64,000 nt of DNA from [Clostridium] ultunense DSM 10521 (GCF_000511955.1 NZ_AZSU01000003.1:296261-360260); one strand, 5' to 3'; shown: positions 8,193 through 17,507, numbered from the stretch's first letter. The notes: generated by a model not told the origin, from the letters alone. Made by a program: numbers and translations.

Positions 8193-9893
8193 CTATTTAT
8201 TAGAATTTAATTTTTTTGACATTTCAAGCATTTCCTTTGCATGTAGTTTAGTAGTATCTGTTAGATCTACACCACCTAATAACCTTGACAGCTCGTCAAT
8301 CCTTTCATTATCCTCTAATTTTCTTACAATGGTACTAGTTTTGTCTTTAACCGTATGTTTATCGATTACAAAATGGGTGTCTGCTAGGGCAGCAATTTGT
8401 GGCAAATGGGAAATGCAAATTACTTGATGATTGTCTGATATCATTTTTATCTTCTCTCCAACTATTTGTGCAGTTCTTCCACTAATTCCTGTATCTATTT
8501 CATCAAAGATTAAACAAGGTATATTATCGTAATCAGCTAATATTCTTTTGAATGCTAGCATAATTCTAGACATTTCACCGCCTGATATTATTTTTGACAA
8601 AGGCTTCAAATCTTCACCTTTATTTGTGGAAATTAAGAACTCTATTCGATCCCACCCCCTCTCAGTAAAGTACTCTGTTTTGCTGAAGTACACTTTGAAA
8701 ACCACATTGTCCATATTTAAATCTTTTAATTCTTTTGTAATCAATGTTTCTACTTTTTTACTTAATTTTTTTCTAAGTCTAGTCAATTTAGTGCAATAAT
8801 CAGTTAAATCATTTTCCATTGATCTTATTCTAATTTTGGCTTTTTTGATTTCCTCTTCGTTGTTCATTAGGATATCATACCTATTTTCAATTGTATCCCT
8901 ATACTTTAAAATATCCTCAATGGTATTTCCATACTTTCTTTTTAACCTATTAATAGTATCTATTCTATCTTCTAAGAGCTTCAACCTTTCCTCATCTATA
9001 TCTAAACTTTCTATATAATCCATGATATTCCTATATAAATCCTGCAATTCGAAGCTTATATATTCTAAAACATTATTGTATTCTTCTAACGTATTGTCAT
9101 AAATTTTTATATCATTCATATTAGATATACATTTATTAATGTTGTTAATTAAAGATATATTATTATACCCTTCATTGCCTATAATATTCACTATCTCTCC
9201 TAAACTATATCCAATCTCTTTAATATTTGATATTTTATTGTATTCTTTTGTAATTTCATCTTCATCATATTTTAGAAGATCTGCACTATGGATTTCATCT
9301 ATTTGATATTTTAATAAATCTATTTCTCGGTCCCTTTCAATAGTATCTACTGACAACTCTTTTAATCTTTTCTTTTCCCTTAATAATCCTTCATATTTTT
9401 TTCTCACATTATCAAGTAAAGATTTTAGTTCAGTACCACCAAATGTATCTATTAATTTCATGTGGTTCTCGACATTTAATAAAGATTGATGTTCATGTTG
9501 TCCATGGATATCCACCAGGTTAGAAGTAATATTATTTAGCATAGTTAATGTAACCGTTCTTCCATTAACTCTAGATACATTTCGACCATTAGTATGTATC
9601 TCTCTTGAGATTAATAAATAGTTGGATGGGTCAATATCTATACCATAACTTTCTAATATTTTGTTTACTTTTTTTGGATTATCTAAGTAAAAAATTCCCT
9701 CTAAAATTGATCTTTCCTTTCCCGTCCTAACTAAATCCCTATTTGCTCTTTGACCTAAAATCATACCAATTCCTTCAACAATTATAGATTTGCCAGCTCC
9801 TGTTTCGCCAGTGAGCACATTAAATCCCTTTGTAAAATTAATTTTTAAGTTATCTATAATAGCAAAGTTACTAATATTTAACTCGACTATCAT
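8193..9893 (-). CDS. recN: DNA repair protein RecN
   Basis: A 566-residue SMC-like ATPase of double-strand break repair. The Walker A motif GETGAGKS is at residues 29-36. A HGQHEHQSLL motif typical of RecN lies near 133-142. Coiled coils occupy roughly 160-360, and the C-terminal half carries the ABC signature SGGEMSRIMLA and Walker B CLIFDEIDTGISG. Full length for the family. The gene follows argR by 15 bp and stands at the end of the argR-recN unit, terminated by a clear hairpin. The order recN, argR, tlyA is the usual Firmicutes one. Confidence 0.97.
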   Translation of the reverse strand: MIVELNISNFAIIDNLKINFTKGFNVLTGETGAGKSIIVEGIGMILGQRANRDLVRTGKERSILEGIFYLDNPKKVNKILESYGIDIDPSNYLLISREIHTNGRNVSRVNGRTVTLTMLNNITSNLVDIHGQHEHQSLLNVENHMKLIDTFGGTELKSLLDNVRKKYEGLLREKKRLKELSVDTIERDREIDLLKYQIDEIHSADLLKYDEDEITKEYNKISNIKEIGYSLGEIVNIIGNEGYNNISLINNINKCISNMNDIKIYDNTLEEYNNVLEYISFELQDLYRNIMDYIESLDIDEERLKLLEDRIDTINRLKRKYGNTIEDILKYRDTIENRYDILMNNEEEIKKAKIRIRSMENDLTDYCTKLTRLRKKLSKKVETLITKELKDLNMDNVVFKVYFSKTEYFTERGWDRIEFLISTNKGEDLKPLSKIISGGEMSRIMLAFKRILADYDNIPCLIFDEIDTGISGRTAQIVGEKIKMISDNHQVICISHLPQIAALADTHFVIDKHTVKDKTSTIVRKLEDNERIDELSRLLGGVDLTDTTKLHAKEMLEMSKKLNSNK

Positions 9894-9908
9894 ACCTATA
9901 CCCCCAGA

Positions 9909-10361
9909 TTATTTGAGTAAATTTTGGAGATTTTCCAATAGAGAGTTTATCATATTCATCTTTTCCATAGCAATAAAAATAGTGTCATATCCGGCAATAG
10001 TCCCAACTATACCATTAAATTTAAGATTGTCCACAGTGGAAGCACAAATACGGGCTGCACCAGGTAAAGTCTTTATTACTATAATATTTTCAGCTCTTTC
10101 AATGCTAAGTACTGAACTTTTGAAAATTCTAATCAACCGTTCACTTGTTCCCTCATATTGATTATCTATAGTAGCATATTTATATTTTTTATTAGTAGTT
10201 AAAACTTTTACCAGTCTTAACTCTTTTATATCTCTAGATATTGTAGCTTGGGTTATTTGGATACCTTTTTTCAATAAATGATCTGCTAGTTCTTCTTGAG
10301 TTTCTATTTCATGATTTTCGATTAGATCCAAAATTATACTCTGTCTAGTATATTTTCTCAT
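9909..10361 (-). CDS. argR: Arginine repressor ArgR
   Basis: A 150-residue hexameric repressor. The N-terminal winged helix (about 1-68) includes TQATISRDIKELRLVK, the DNA-reading segment. The C-terminal oligomerisation and arginine-binding domain includes GIVGTIAGYDTIFIA with the paired aspartate that contacts arginine. In Firmicutes it represses arginine biosynthesis and activates catabolism when arginine is plentiful. No arginine operon is visible in this window, so the gene sits here by conserved synteny with tlyA and recN and not next to its targets. Confidence 0.96.
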   Translation of the reverse strand: MRKYTRQSIILDLIENHEIETQEELADHLLKKGIQITQATISRDIKELRLVKVLTTNKKYKYATIDNQYEGTSERLIRIFKSSVLSIERAENIIVIKTLPGAARICASTVDNLKFNGIVGTIAGYDTIFIAMEKMNMINSLLENLQNLLK

Positions 10362-10376
10362 CTTTTCCTCCCTTTT

Positions 10377-11177
10377 TTAGTATAAGCTTCGGTGAGCATC
10401 TTCTATAGTTTCTAATACTTTTTCTTCATTTATTATTTTATTTCCACCCTTATTTATATAAGATAAAAACTCAATATTCCCAGTACCACCTGTAATAGGT
10501 GAAAATCCTAAGTCTACCATATTTAAATCGATGGTATTACAAAAGTCAACCATATTCTCTATTACTTCTTTATGTATCATTTTATCCTTAACTAAACCCT
10601 TTTTACCTACATTATTCCTTCCAGCTTCAAATTGAGGCTTTATTAATGCCATAATATATCCCTCGGAATTTAGCAATTCCTTTGCTACAGGAAGAACCAG
10701 TTTTAAAGAGATAAAAGACACATCTATGGATATGAAATCAACTAATTCTCCAATATCTTCTTTTGTTACATACCTAATATTAGTCCGCTCTTTAACTATA
10801 ACTCTAGGATCATTTCTAAGATTCCAGTCTAATTGTCCATAGCCTACATCTATGGCAAATACTTTCTTTGCTCCATTTTTGAGCATACAATCAGTAAAGC
10901 CTCCAGTAGAAGCTCCAATATCTATTACGACTTTTCCTTCTAAGTCTATATTAAAAATATCTATTGCTTTTTCAAGTTTTAACCCTCCCCTACTGACATA
11001 ATGGATAGGATCATCTTTAATTATTATATCGTTATCTATATTGATCTTTTCCCCTGGTTTATCGATTCTTCTACTCCCAACAAAAACTACTCCTTCCATA
11101 ATAATTCTTCTAGCCTTTTCTCTAGAATCTACCAATCCCTTTTCAAACAATAACACATCAGCTCTTTTTTTTTTCAT
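10377..11177 (-). CDS. tlyA: TlyA-family rRNA 2'-O-methyltransferase
   Basis: A 266-residue protein with an N-terminal S4 RNA-binding domain (about 1-65, RADVLLFEKGLVDSREKARR) and a C-terminal Rossmann methyltransferase. The SAM-binding motif VVIDIGASTGGFTDC begins near residue 84. The family methylates cytidine ribose in rRNA, as shown for mycobacterial TlyA; Firmicute relatives are sometimes called YqxC or RnmH. The name hemolysin sometimes given is misleading. It lies between oapA and argR with gaps of about 15 bp. Confidence 0.92.
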   Translation of the reverse strand: MKKKRADVLLFEKGLVDSREKARRIIMEGVVFVGSRRIDKPGEKINIDNDIIIKDDPIHYVSRGGLKLEKAIDIFNIDLEGKVVIDIGASTGGFTDCMLKNGAKKVFAIDVGYGQLDWNLRNDPRVIVKERTNIRYVTKEDIGELVDFISIDVSFISLKLVLPVAKELLNSEGYIMALIKPQFEAGRNNVGKKGLVKDKMIHKEVIENMVDFCNTIDLNMVDLGFSPITGGTGNIEFLSYINKGGNKIINEEKVLETIEDAHRSLY

Positions 11178-11193
11178 ATAATCCTCCTATTTA

Positions 11194-11817
11194 TCAGTCC
11201 AATCTATTATTCTGTCTATTATTTTTATTATTCTTCTTCTTTTCAGGCAATAGATCTATTCCCAACTTATTATTTATAAAATTAAAAACCACGGCAGTCT
11301 TAAGAATAATCTTTTCAGAATATAGTATGGCAATAGATTTGCCGAAGGCTTTACCTCCAACAGTTAATGATGCTACTAAGGAAGTAACTATTATACTTAA
11401 TAAAATTCCATTTTTTATATCATATATATCCATTAATTTGTAAATAATAGTAGTTCCAACGGCTCCACTAACAATTCCGCTAATATCTCCAATTACATCG
11501 TTACAAAAATTAGATACTTGTCCTGCGTTTCTAACTAATTTTATGGCATATCTAGCTTCTTCTACTTTATTAGCTGCCATAGCGTGGAAAGGTTTTTCTT
11601 CAGCAGTTGTAACAGCAATGCCTATTATATCAAAAAATATTCCTATTAATATTATGATGATTAATATAATGAATGCTAAAAAAATATCTAAGTTCTTTAC
11701 TAATCCTTCTGTAACTATACTAAAAATCATAGCCATAATAAAGGTCCAAAGGGTTACCATAACTATCCATTTTAAATTATATTTATCTGAAAAATTTATA
11801 TCATCTTTCTTGCCCAT
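11194..11817 (-). CDS. oapA: OLE-associated protein A (OapA), membrane partner of OLE RNA
   Basis: A 207-residue membrane protein with four clear hydrophobic segments (about residues 17-36, 44-68, 107-128 and 138-160) and basic ends rich in lysine and asparagine. Conserved acidic residues sit in membrane regions, including FFDIIGIAV and NDVIGDISG, the latter giving a D-x3-D pattern as reported for OapA. In Bacillus halodurans OapA binds OLE RNA and places the complex at the membrane. The identification is strengthened by the OLE RNA gene directly upstream on the same strand. Without that context it would be called a DUF21-like membrane protein. Confidence 0.88.
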   Translation of the reverse strand: MGKKDDINFSDKYNLKWIVMVTLWTFIMAMIFSIVTEGLVKNLDIFLAFIILIIIILIGIFFDIIGIAVTTAEEKPFHAMAANKVEEARYAIKLVRNAGQVSNFCNDVIGDISGIVSGAVGTTIIYKLMDIYDIKNGILLSIIVTSLVASLTVGGKAFGKSIAILYSEKIILKTAVVFNFINNKLGIDLLPEKKKNNKNNRQNNRLD

Positions 11818-11852
11818 TCTATATTGGTTCCTCCATTAAAAATTATTATGTA

Positions 11853-11884
11853 AAAAGCTGATAGCATCATGCTATCAGCTTTTT
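11853..11884 (-). terminator. Terminator of OLE RNA
   Basis: A 13-bp stem, AAAAGCTGATAGC with its complement, around a 5-nt loop ends in TTTT on the minus strand. It directly follows the closing helix of the OLE RNA and precedes oapA by about 35 nt, so oapA is reached by read-through or its own promoter. Confidence 0.85.
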
Positions 11885-12454
11885 AAAGTGGTAGTATATT
11901 GAGTAAATCTTACGGCTTAAGGTCCAGTAGGATTTCCCTGAAAGAAACTGTATGTCGCCATAACAGCGGTTTCCCTTTAATTCTATCACTACTACGTCGC
12001 CATGAGCAGAACTGGATTACCACTTAGTCCGCACTGTAATCCCCAATATACCTCTTCCATTAGAACAGTCTAGGAGTTTTCCTCTGCAACCAGTCTAATC
12101 CTTAGCCTCTTTTGCAATATTGGTTTCGATAACAAAACCTTCCTTGCTTGGGCCCTAGGCAAGAAAAGTCGAACTTATCATCCGCCAACATCACTCAAGG
12201 CAGGCTACTCTGTATGTTTGTATCATATTTATACATACAGGTTTATCTTACCAAAAGGTAAGTCTCCACGAAAGCAGGGTCAACGCCTGCATGCCATTGC
12301 AGATCGCCCCATCTTTCTTACTCCCAGCATCAACCCTCGACTGGGCGTCGCGAGCCGAAACAAGGAACTTCATCGATATGCCCTTCGACGGATTTTTAGC
12401 CCCGCCCTCGAGATTAGCTGTGTTGACTAGAATACTGTACCACTCTATTAAGTC
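11885..12454 (-). ncRNA. ole: OLE RNA (ornate, large, extremophilic RNA)
   Basis: No convincing protein is encoded in this 680-bp gap. The minus strand is markedly more G+C-rich than the flanks and highly structured. The ends pair (AGTGGTA near 12439-12445 with TACCACT near 11886-11892), closing a global helix. Internal segments such as GGGCATATCGATGAAGTTCC and GGCGGATGATAAGTTCGAC resemble conserved OLE blocks as I remember them. Total length of about 570-600 nt fits the roughly 600-nt class. Position between ispA and oapA/tlyA/argR/recN is the classical location. A consensus-like promoter precedes it and a strong terminator follows. OLE forms a membrane ribonucleoprotein needed for stress adaptation in Bacillus halodurans. 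A short plus-strand ORF at 12218-12430 is a shadow. Confidence 0.92.
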
Positions 12455-12460
12455 TAATTA

Positions 12461-12489
12461 ATTATAGCATAATATCTATAATTATTCAA
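12461..12489 (-). promoter_or_regulatory. Sigma-A promoter for OLE RNA
   Basis: TTGAAT (12484-12489), 17-bp spacer, TATAAT (12461-12466) on the minus strand. The predicted start near 12454 is about 10 nt before the terminal helix of OLE. The -35 overlaps the tail of the ispA 3' flank. Confidence 0.7.
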
Positions 12490-12495
12490 TGATTT

Positions 12496-13365
12496 TTAAT
12501 AGTCCCTATGCATTAAATGATATGTTAATTTTTTAAAAAATTCTACATCCTTGTTTTCATAATAGTCCAATACATCTATAGCTTTTTTACTTAACTCATC
12601 AACTTTATCCTTTGCCACGTCTATATTATTAAAACTTAGATAGGTAACCTTATTAATTGATTTATCCTCATTCACATCTAAAATATCATCTCTTATTTGG
12701 TATGCTAATCCAAGATATAACCCAAATCGTCTCATTCTTTCTATATCTTCTTTACAGCCTCCTCCCAATATAGCACCAGCAACTAAAGATGCTTGTATAA
12801 GAGCTGCAGTTTTAGATTTATACATAAATAGTAGTTTATCTTCATCCATAGCAATTTCATTAGATAGTAAATCCACCACCTGACCACCGATCATACCATA
12901 AATTCCTGAATATTTACCTATTTCATCAATTGCCCAGATATTTCTTTTATAATCTTCAATAGTTTTTGAGTTTTTTAAAGTAAAATCTACCATGATTTCA
13001 AAGGCTAAGTTTAACAACCCATCTCCAGATAAGACAGCAATAGCTTCTCCATAAACTTTATGGTTTGTCAATCTCCCCCTTCTAAAATCATCGTCATCCA
13101 TGGAAGGTAAATCATCATGAATTAAAGAATAGGTATGTATCATTTCTATTGCCATTGCAAATGGAATTGACCTTTTATGCTCTCCTCCAAGCATTTCGCA
13201 ACTCTTTAGCAATAGAATAGGTCTTAATCTTTTTCCTCCTGTAAATAGGCTATAATTGATGGATTCAAATATTTTTTTCTGATATCCAATTTTATTTTTT
13301 AGCAAATTAGATAAATTTTTATCTATTATATCCTTAGTATACTCCAACTCTTCATTTATCAACAT
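12496..13365 (-). CDS. ispA: Polyprenyl synthetase (geranylgeranyl/farnesyl diphosphate synthase)
   Basis: A 289-residue prenyl chain elongation enzyme that condenses isopentenyl diphosphate with allylic diphosphates. The first aspartate-rich motif, DDLPSMDDDD, starts near residue 84 and the second, RDDILDV, lies near 224. The GGKRLRP substrate-binding motif is at about 43-49. Insertions and substitutions after the second motif (NKVTYLSF in place of the usual GKxTYPxL) are a little unusual. It follows xseB by 4 bp, as in Bacillus. The dxs gene that often follows ispA is absent; OLE RNA takes that position. Product chain length is not certain. Confidence 0.92.
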   Translation of the reverse strand: MLINEELEYTKDIIDKNLSNLLKNKIGYQKKIFESINYSLFTGGKRLRPILLLKSCEMLGGEHKRSIPFAMAIEMIHTYSLIHDDLPSMDDDDFRRGRLTNHKVYGEAIAVLSGDGLLNLAFEIMVDFTLKNSKTIEDYKRNIWAIDEIGKYSGIYGMIGGQVVDLLSNEIAMDEDKLLFMYKSKTAALIQASLVAGAILGGGCKEDIERMRRFGLYLGLAYQIRDDILDVNEDKSINKVTYLSFNNIDVAKDKVDELSKKAIDVLDYYENKDVEFFKKLTYHLMHRDY

Positions 13366-13369
13366 TCAA

Positions 13370-13603
13370 TTATACCCCCATATAAAAATCTTCTTCCTCC
13401 AAATTGCCCTCTTCATCTTTAAGCAATATTTTTACTTCTCCTTCCACATCTTTTAATATTTCATTACAATAATTATAGAGGTTTACTCCCCTTTTAAATT
13501 TTTCTAAGGAATCCATTAAGGATAAATCCTTTTCTTCTAAATCTTCAATTATTTGTTCTAACTCCTTAATTGCCTCTTCATAAGTCAGTTTATTTGTTTT
13601 CAT
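13370..13603 (-). CDS. xseB: Exodeoxyribonuclease VII small subunit
   Basis: A 77-residue, highly acidic helical protein. The N-terminal half (LTYEEAIKELEQIIEDLEEKDLSLMDSLEKFKRG) is the conserved XseB helical hairpin that wraps the XseA coiled coil. Several XseB chains assemble with XseA into a nuclease that degrades single-stranded DNA from both ends. The acidic tail from residue 58 is lineage-specific. It overlaps the end of xseA by 14 nt, consistent with translational coupling. Confidence 0.95.
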   Translation of the reverse strand: MKTNKLTYEEAIKELEQIIEDLEEKDLSLMDSLEKFKRGVNLYNYCNEILKDVEGEVKILLKDEEGNLEEEDFYMGV

Positions 13604-14816
13604 AATAGAACTCTCCTTTGCTAATTTTAACCACTTTTACTTCAATAATACCATCTTTGATCAACAGTTTTAATTTTTCATCTTCAGATACATGGTCTAC
13701 AGTATTGACTATATTATTTTTTTCATCTAAAATAATTCCGTATCCCCTATCTAAAGAGGAGATGGGATTTAAATAGTTTAGGCTATTTAACATACTGGAT
13801 AATTTATTTTTATTGCCATCTAATTTTCTCTCTATGATGAGAGAAAGTTTTCTAAACAGGTTATCTTGTTCCTGTGCCCTTTCTTTTAATTGATAAATAG
13901 GATTGTAAAATTCTAAACTTCTTTTCATATAGTTTAACTTTATTATATTTTCATTGATAATATAGTTAAAAGAATTATTCAATCGGGCGAAGGTTTGATT
14001 TAAATTTTCAATTAACTTTTTTTGCTCTGGTGTAACTATCTCTGCAGCAGCAGATGGAGTAGCTGCCCTAAGGTCTGCAACAAAATCTGCTATAGTAAAA
14101 TCCGTTTCATGCCCTACTGCTGATACAATAGGTGTCCTCATATTAAATATCGTCCTAGCAATAGATTCATCATTGAAAGCAAATAGTTCTTCTATAGAAC
14201 CTCCTCCTCTACCTGTAATAATTACATCTACATCCCCTCTATTGTCAAGATATTTTAATCCTTCACATATCTCCTTCGGAGCTTGTACACCTTGAACTAA
14301 TACAGGGTAGATAATTATATCAACAATTGGAAATCTTCTTTTTATTACTGTAATAATATCTTTTATTGCTGCACCGGTCGAAGAGGTAACTACACCTATT
14401 TTATTAGGTAAAAATGGCAACTGTTTCTTATTTTCTTCATCGAATAATCCTTCTTTTTCTAATCTTCGTTTTAATTCTTCAAAAGCTGCAAATAGATGCC
14501 CAATACCACTTTCCTCGATACTTTTTACATAAAGTTGATAATCTCCTTCTTTTTCATATACGGAAATATATCCTTTAGCGATTACCTTAACACCATCTTT
14601 CAAATTAAAATTTACCAACCGGTTATCATTCCTGAACATTACACATCTCAATTTTCCTTTTTCATCTTTTAAGGAAAAATACATATGCCCACTATAATGA
14701 TGTTTAAAATTTGAAATTTCTCCCTCAACTTTAACATTAGAAAGAAGCCAATCACCAGCAAATATCCTTTTAATATATTGATTGACTTCACTTACCTTTA
14801 AAGGTTTAGATTCCAT
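13590..14816 (-). CDS. xseA: Exodeoxyribonuclease VII large subunit
   Basis: About 408 residues from the ATG at 14816, which is preferred over the upstream in-frame GTG because AGGTG lies 6 nt before it. The N-terminal OB-fold (about 5-105) binds single-stranded DNA. The catalytic core (about 125-310) holds IGVVTSSTGAAIKDI, GRGGGSIEELFAFNDE and VGHETDFTIADFVADLRAATPSAAAE in substance, all hallmarks of XseA. The C-terminal coiled coil contacts XseB. Follows the TsaD-like gene by 5 bp. Confidence 0.95.
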   Translation of the reverse strand: MESKPLKVSEVNQYIKRIFAGDWLLSNVKVEGEISNFKHHYSGHMYFSLKDEKGKLRCVMFRNDNRLVNFNLKDGVKVIAKGYISVYEKEGDYQLYVKSIEESGIGHLFAAFEELKRRLEKEGLFDEENKKQLPFLPNKIGVVTSSTGAAIKDIITVIKRRFPIVDIIIYPVLVQGVQAPKEICEGLKYLDNRGDVDVIITGRGGGSIEELFAFNDESIARTIFNMRTPIVSAVGHETDFTIADFVADLRAATPSAAAEIVTPEQKKLIENLNQTFARLNNSFNYIINENIIKLNYMKRSLEFYNPIYQLKERAQEQDNLFRKLSLIIERKLDGNKNKLSSMLNSLNYLNPISSLDRGYGIILDEKNNIVNTVDHVSEDEKLKLLIKDGIIEVKVVKISKGEFYYENK

Positions 14817-14821
14817 ATTAA

Positions 14822-15784
14822 TCACCTACTAGAAAATTTTTCTTTTGCCAAATATGCTACACCAACTCCATTATCTGTAGAAAGTGGAATTTTGGCAAAA
14901 TAAGGCCTAATGTTATTATCACTAAGCTTATTATATAAGGAACCTCTTATATGCTCATTTGCAGAAACACCACCAGTAATTAAAATATCATCTAATTTAT
15001 ATTCAATATGCCTATTAATAATTATATTATATAATAATATCGATATAGTATTAAACAATGTGGCGAATATATCTTCTATTGCATAAGAAGAGTCCTTTAT
15101 TAAATTTTTAAAATAGTTCTCTAAACCAGAGATATTAAACCAAGTTTTGTCCTTTAAACTAATAGGTATATTTAAATTTAATACATTTCCCCTTTGAGAA
15201 ATTTTATCCATTTCCATACCACAGGGAAAAGGCAAGCCTAATTCTACCCCAATTCTATCGATTAGCTGCCCTAAGCTTAAATCTAAAGTTCCACCTATAA
15301 TGTCTATAGACATTTGGTTTTTCTTATTACTGACTAATAATAATTCTGTAGTCCCACCAGAAATATGAAGGCTTAAAAATTTATCACAATCTTTAAGCTG
15401 ACTCCCCATAATCCCAGCGCCAATATGTCCTTCCTGATGACTATATTCACTATATTTAGTCCCCAATATTTTAGATAAAATAAAAGCCTGTCCTTTTCCA
15501 ACTACAAAAACAGGCATATATGAATCCTCGACACTCCTAGGTTTGTTACTACAAGCAATAGTATCCACTTTAGTAATATCTATCTCCATCATCATCTTTT
15601 CAATCAGCAAAGGTAAATTATTTATATGCTGAAAAACCGCTTCCTGTTGTCTTAGACCTTTCTGTCCTTTCTTTACCTCTAAAACTTTTCTCAAGTCTAA
15701 GACAATATTATCTTCATTATCAATTATAGCTAAGGAAGTAGTATATGCAGATGTATCTATTCCAATAAAGTATCTGTTACTCAT
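14822..15784 (-). CDS. TsaD/Gcp-like ASKHA-fold protein
   Basis: About 320 residues from ATG 15784 (chosen for the canonical [19 protein letters not shown] start; an upstream in-frame start would overlap nusB further). It has an actin-like ATPase fold with phosphate-binding [10 protein letters not shown], a QEGHIGAGI stretch, [12 protein letters not shown] and ITGGVSANE. This resembles TsaD, the tRNA threonylcarbamoyl transferase. However, the metal-binding HxxxH of TsaD appears as HQEGH in a diverged context and the protein is a paralogue seen in this spore-former operon. A true TsaD is expected elsewhere in the genome. Its function is not established. Confidence 0.75.
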   Translation of the reverse strand: MSNRYFIGIDTSAYTTSLAIIDNEDNIVLDLRKVLEVKKGQKGLRQQEAVFQHINNLPLLIEKMMMEIDITKVDTIACSNKPRSVEDSYMPVFVVGKGQAFILSKILGTKYSEYSHQEGHIGAGIMGSQLKDCDKFLSLHISGGTTELLLVSNKKNQMSIDIIGGTLDLSLGQLIDRIGVELGLPFPCGMEMDKISQRGNVLNLNIPISLKDKTWFNISGLENYFKNLIKDSSYAIEDIFATLFNTISILLYNIIINRHIEYKLDDILITGGVSANEHIRGSLYNKLSDNNIRPYFAKIPLSTDNGVGVAYLAKEKFSSR

Positions 15785-16187
15785 TATTATCCCTTCTTCT
15801 AACAAATCCACCTAATACTCCATTGATAAACTTCGAAGATTCATCAGTGCTATATGTTTTTGCAACCTCTATAGCTTCATTAATGGAAACTTCCACTGGT
15901 ATATCCTCTCTATAAACTATTTCATATATAGCTATTCTTAGGATACATAAATCTACCCTTGCTAATCTATGTAATTCCCATCCTTCTATATTATCCTTAA
16001 TATGATCATCTATTTCATCTAAATTCTTGATTATTGTATGTATCGCATCTTCAATATATTCCTTTTCACTTAAATTAAATTTATTATTATTAAAAAACAT
16101 ATCTATAATGTTGTTAGAATAATCTGAATTTATTTCCATTTGATATAACAGCTTCATTGTAGATTCCCTTGCATATCTTCTACCCAT
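15777..16187 (-). CDS. nusB: Transcription antitermination factor NusB
   Basis: A 136-residue all-helical protein that binds boxA RNA with NusE and supports antitermination on rRNA operons. The N-terminus [19 protein letters not shown] and the C-terminal [28 protein letters not shown] blocks are diagnostic (shown here in parts: [20 protein letters not shown] is the core). It lies in the usual place between asp23/amaP and the xseAB genes. Confidence 0.95.
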   Translation of the reverse strand: MGRRYARESTMKLLYQMEINSDYSNNIIDMFFNNNKFNLSEKEYIEDAIHTIIKNLDEIDDHIKDNIEGWELHRLARVDLCILRIAIYEIVYREDIPVEVSINEAIEVAKTYSTDESSKFINGVLGGFVRRRDNNE

Positions 16188-16232
16188 TTCTACCCTCCTT
16201 AATATAATCTAATTTTACATCTAAATTTCATA

Positions 16233-16469
16233 TTACATTCTCTTTGTTGGGGTAAAGAGCCTTATCAAAAACCCTTTAATATCTTCCCAGCTATAGGATT
16301 TGCTTCCAATGAAAAATCCTAACCAGGTACATAGAACTATGAATATAGTTTTAAAAAAACCAATCGTTAGTATTAGTATACCAATTAAAAAGCCTAGAAA
16401 AGCCCCTAAGGTTTTATTCTTATTAGCCTTAATATATTCCATCATCTCAACGAATAATTCTTTTATCAA
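16233..16469 (-). CDS. DUF2273 small membrane protein
   Basis: A 78-residue protein with two membrane segments (about residues 18-34 and 37-52) separated by a tight turn containing GFFKTIFIVLCTWLGFFIGS. DUF2273 proteins accompany AmaP and Asp23 in Firmicutes and probably belong to the same membrane-associated envelope stress complex. It starts 19 bp after amaP. No catalytic motif is visible. Confidence 0.85.
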   Translation of the reverse strand: MIKELFVEMMEYIKANKNKTLGAFLGFLIGILILTIGFFKTIFIVLCTWLGFFIGSKSYSWEDIKGFLIRLFTPTKRM

Positions 16470-16488
16470 TTTGTAAACACCTCATTTA

Positions 16489-17037
16489 TCATTTTACATT
16501 TCTAATAGGTGTAGTAATATTGCTAATAATGACTTTGACTTCATTAACATTGACTCCGGTACAGTTTTCGATATGTTCTTTTACTTTATTTTGAAGGCCC
16601 TTAGTAGTTTCCGGTATATCTATTTCAGGATAAACTTCCCCTTTTAAATTTACAAATATTTGCCCTTCTACTATATCTACCTTTGTAGTAATATTTTTTA
16701 TACCGGTAAATTTATTAGATACAGTTTCCACTAGGCCTACTATGGTTTCAGATGAAATATTTATTTCTCCATAATCTGTTCTCTGCACTAAATAGGTGGT
16801 CCTTGGTTTATCAGCACCGACCTTTACCCCTAATATCAATGTTCTTAAACTTAATAGTAGTACAGCAAGTCCTATTCCAGTACATATATAATTACCTTTA
16901 ACCCCTTCTAGTAAATAATTAATATTATCTGTAGATAAAAATCTTATCTGTTCGAAAGGGAATAGTATCATAATTATTGAAAAGGCAATTAAACAAAGGG
17001 ACAAAAGAGTTAATATTATTCTATCAATTATGCTCAT
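16489..17037 (-). CDS. amaP: Alkaline shock membrane anchor protein AmaP
   Basis: A 182-residue protein with two N-terminal membrane segments (about residues 6-26 and 50-72) and a cytosolic C-terminal domain that resembles Asp23 itself (repeated V-x-V-N-x-V-K motifs and an NISSETIVGLVE stretch). In Staphylococcus aureus AmaP tethers Asp23 to the membrane. It lies between asp23 and the DUF2273 gene, downstream of a hairpin that probably lowers its expression relative to asp23. Confidence 0.9.
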   Translation of the reverse strand: MSIIDRIILTLLSLCLIAFSIIMILFPFEQIRFLSTDNINYLLEGVKGNYICTGIGLAVLLLSLRTLILGVKVGADKPRTTYLVQRTDYGEINISSETIVGLVETVSNKFTGIKNITTKVDIVEGQIFVNLKGEVYPEIDIPETTKGLQNKVKEHIENCTGVNVNEVKVIISNITTPIRNVK

Positions 17038-17069
17038 AATTGATTCATCCTCCTAAAATATATTTAAAA

Positions 17070-17094
17070 TTACCCTCTGGTTTCCAGAGGGTAA
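17070..17094 (-). terminator. Hairpin between asp23 and amaP (attenuator-like terminator)
   Basis: TTACCCTCTGG, a 3-nt loop and CCAGAGGGTAA form an 11-bp perfect stem followed by TTTT on the minus strand, just after the asp23 stop. It could allow high asp23 and low amaP expression from one promoter. Confidence 0.75.
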
Positions 17095-17099
17095 ATATA

Positions 17100-17507
17100 C
17101 TATTTTACTCTTGGTTCATTCTCAACTTTAGGCTCTTCTTTAGGTATGTTAACGCCTTGCACATTAACATTGACTTCTACTACATTTAAGCCGGTCATGG
17201 TTTCAACTGTATCCTTAACATTCTGTTGCACCTTAGCTGCAACTTCAGATATTTTAGAACCATAATCTACAATTAAGAATAAATCTATTGCAGCTTCCTT
17301 CTCGCCAACCTCAACCTTTACACCCTTAGATAGGTTTTTCATACCCAACATTTCAGTAATATCGCCGGTGATGCCACCACTCATACCTGTAACGCCATCT
17401 ACTTCAGTAGCAGCTAAACCTGCTATAATAGCCACAACTTCATTAGCAATTTTTACTGTACCATATTTGATCTTTTCATCACTTGAAAACTCCGTCACTT
17501 TAGACAC
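17100..17507 (-). CDS. asp23: Asp23/Gls24 family envelope stress response protein
   Basis: A 135-residue soluble protein. The core has GTVKIANEVVAIIAGLAATEVDGV in substance, a GVKVEVGEKEAAIDLFLIVDYG strand pair and a C-terminal VVEVNVNVQGVNIPKE stretch, all typical of the family. It is anchored at the membrane by AmaP in staphylococci and contributes to cell envelope homeostasis. A proline- and glutamate-rich tail follows residue 122. A consensus-like promoter directly upstream and a hairpin directly downstream mark it as the head of the asp23-amaP-DUF2273-nusB run. Confidence 0.93.
   Translation of the reverse strand: MSKVTEFSSDEKIKYGTVKIANEVVAIIAGLAATEVDGVTGMSGGITGDITEMLGMKNLSKGVKVEVGEKEAAIDLFLIVDYGSKISEVAAKVQQNVKDTVETMTGLNVVEVNVNVQGVNIPKEEPKVENEPRVK

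Noticed and set aside
12218..12430. A 70-residue plus-strand ORF inside the OLE region
   Set aside because: It lies in the reverse complement of the structured RNA, has no ribosome binding site and encodes an arginine/proline-rich sequence typical of antisense structured RNA.
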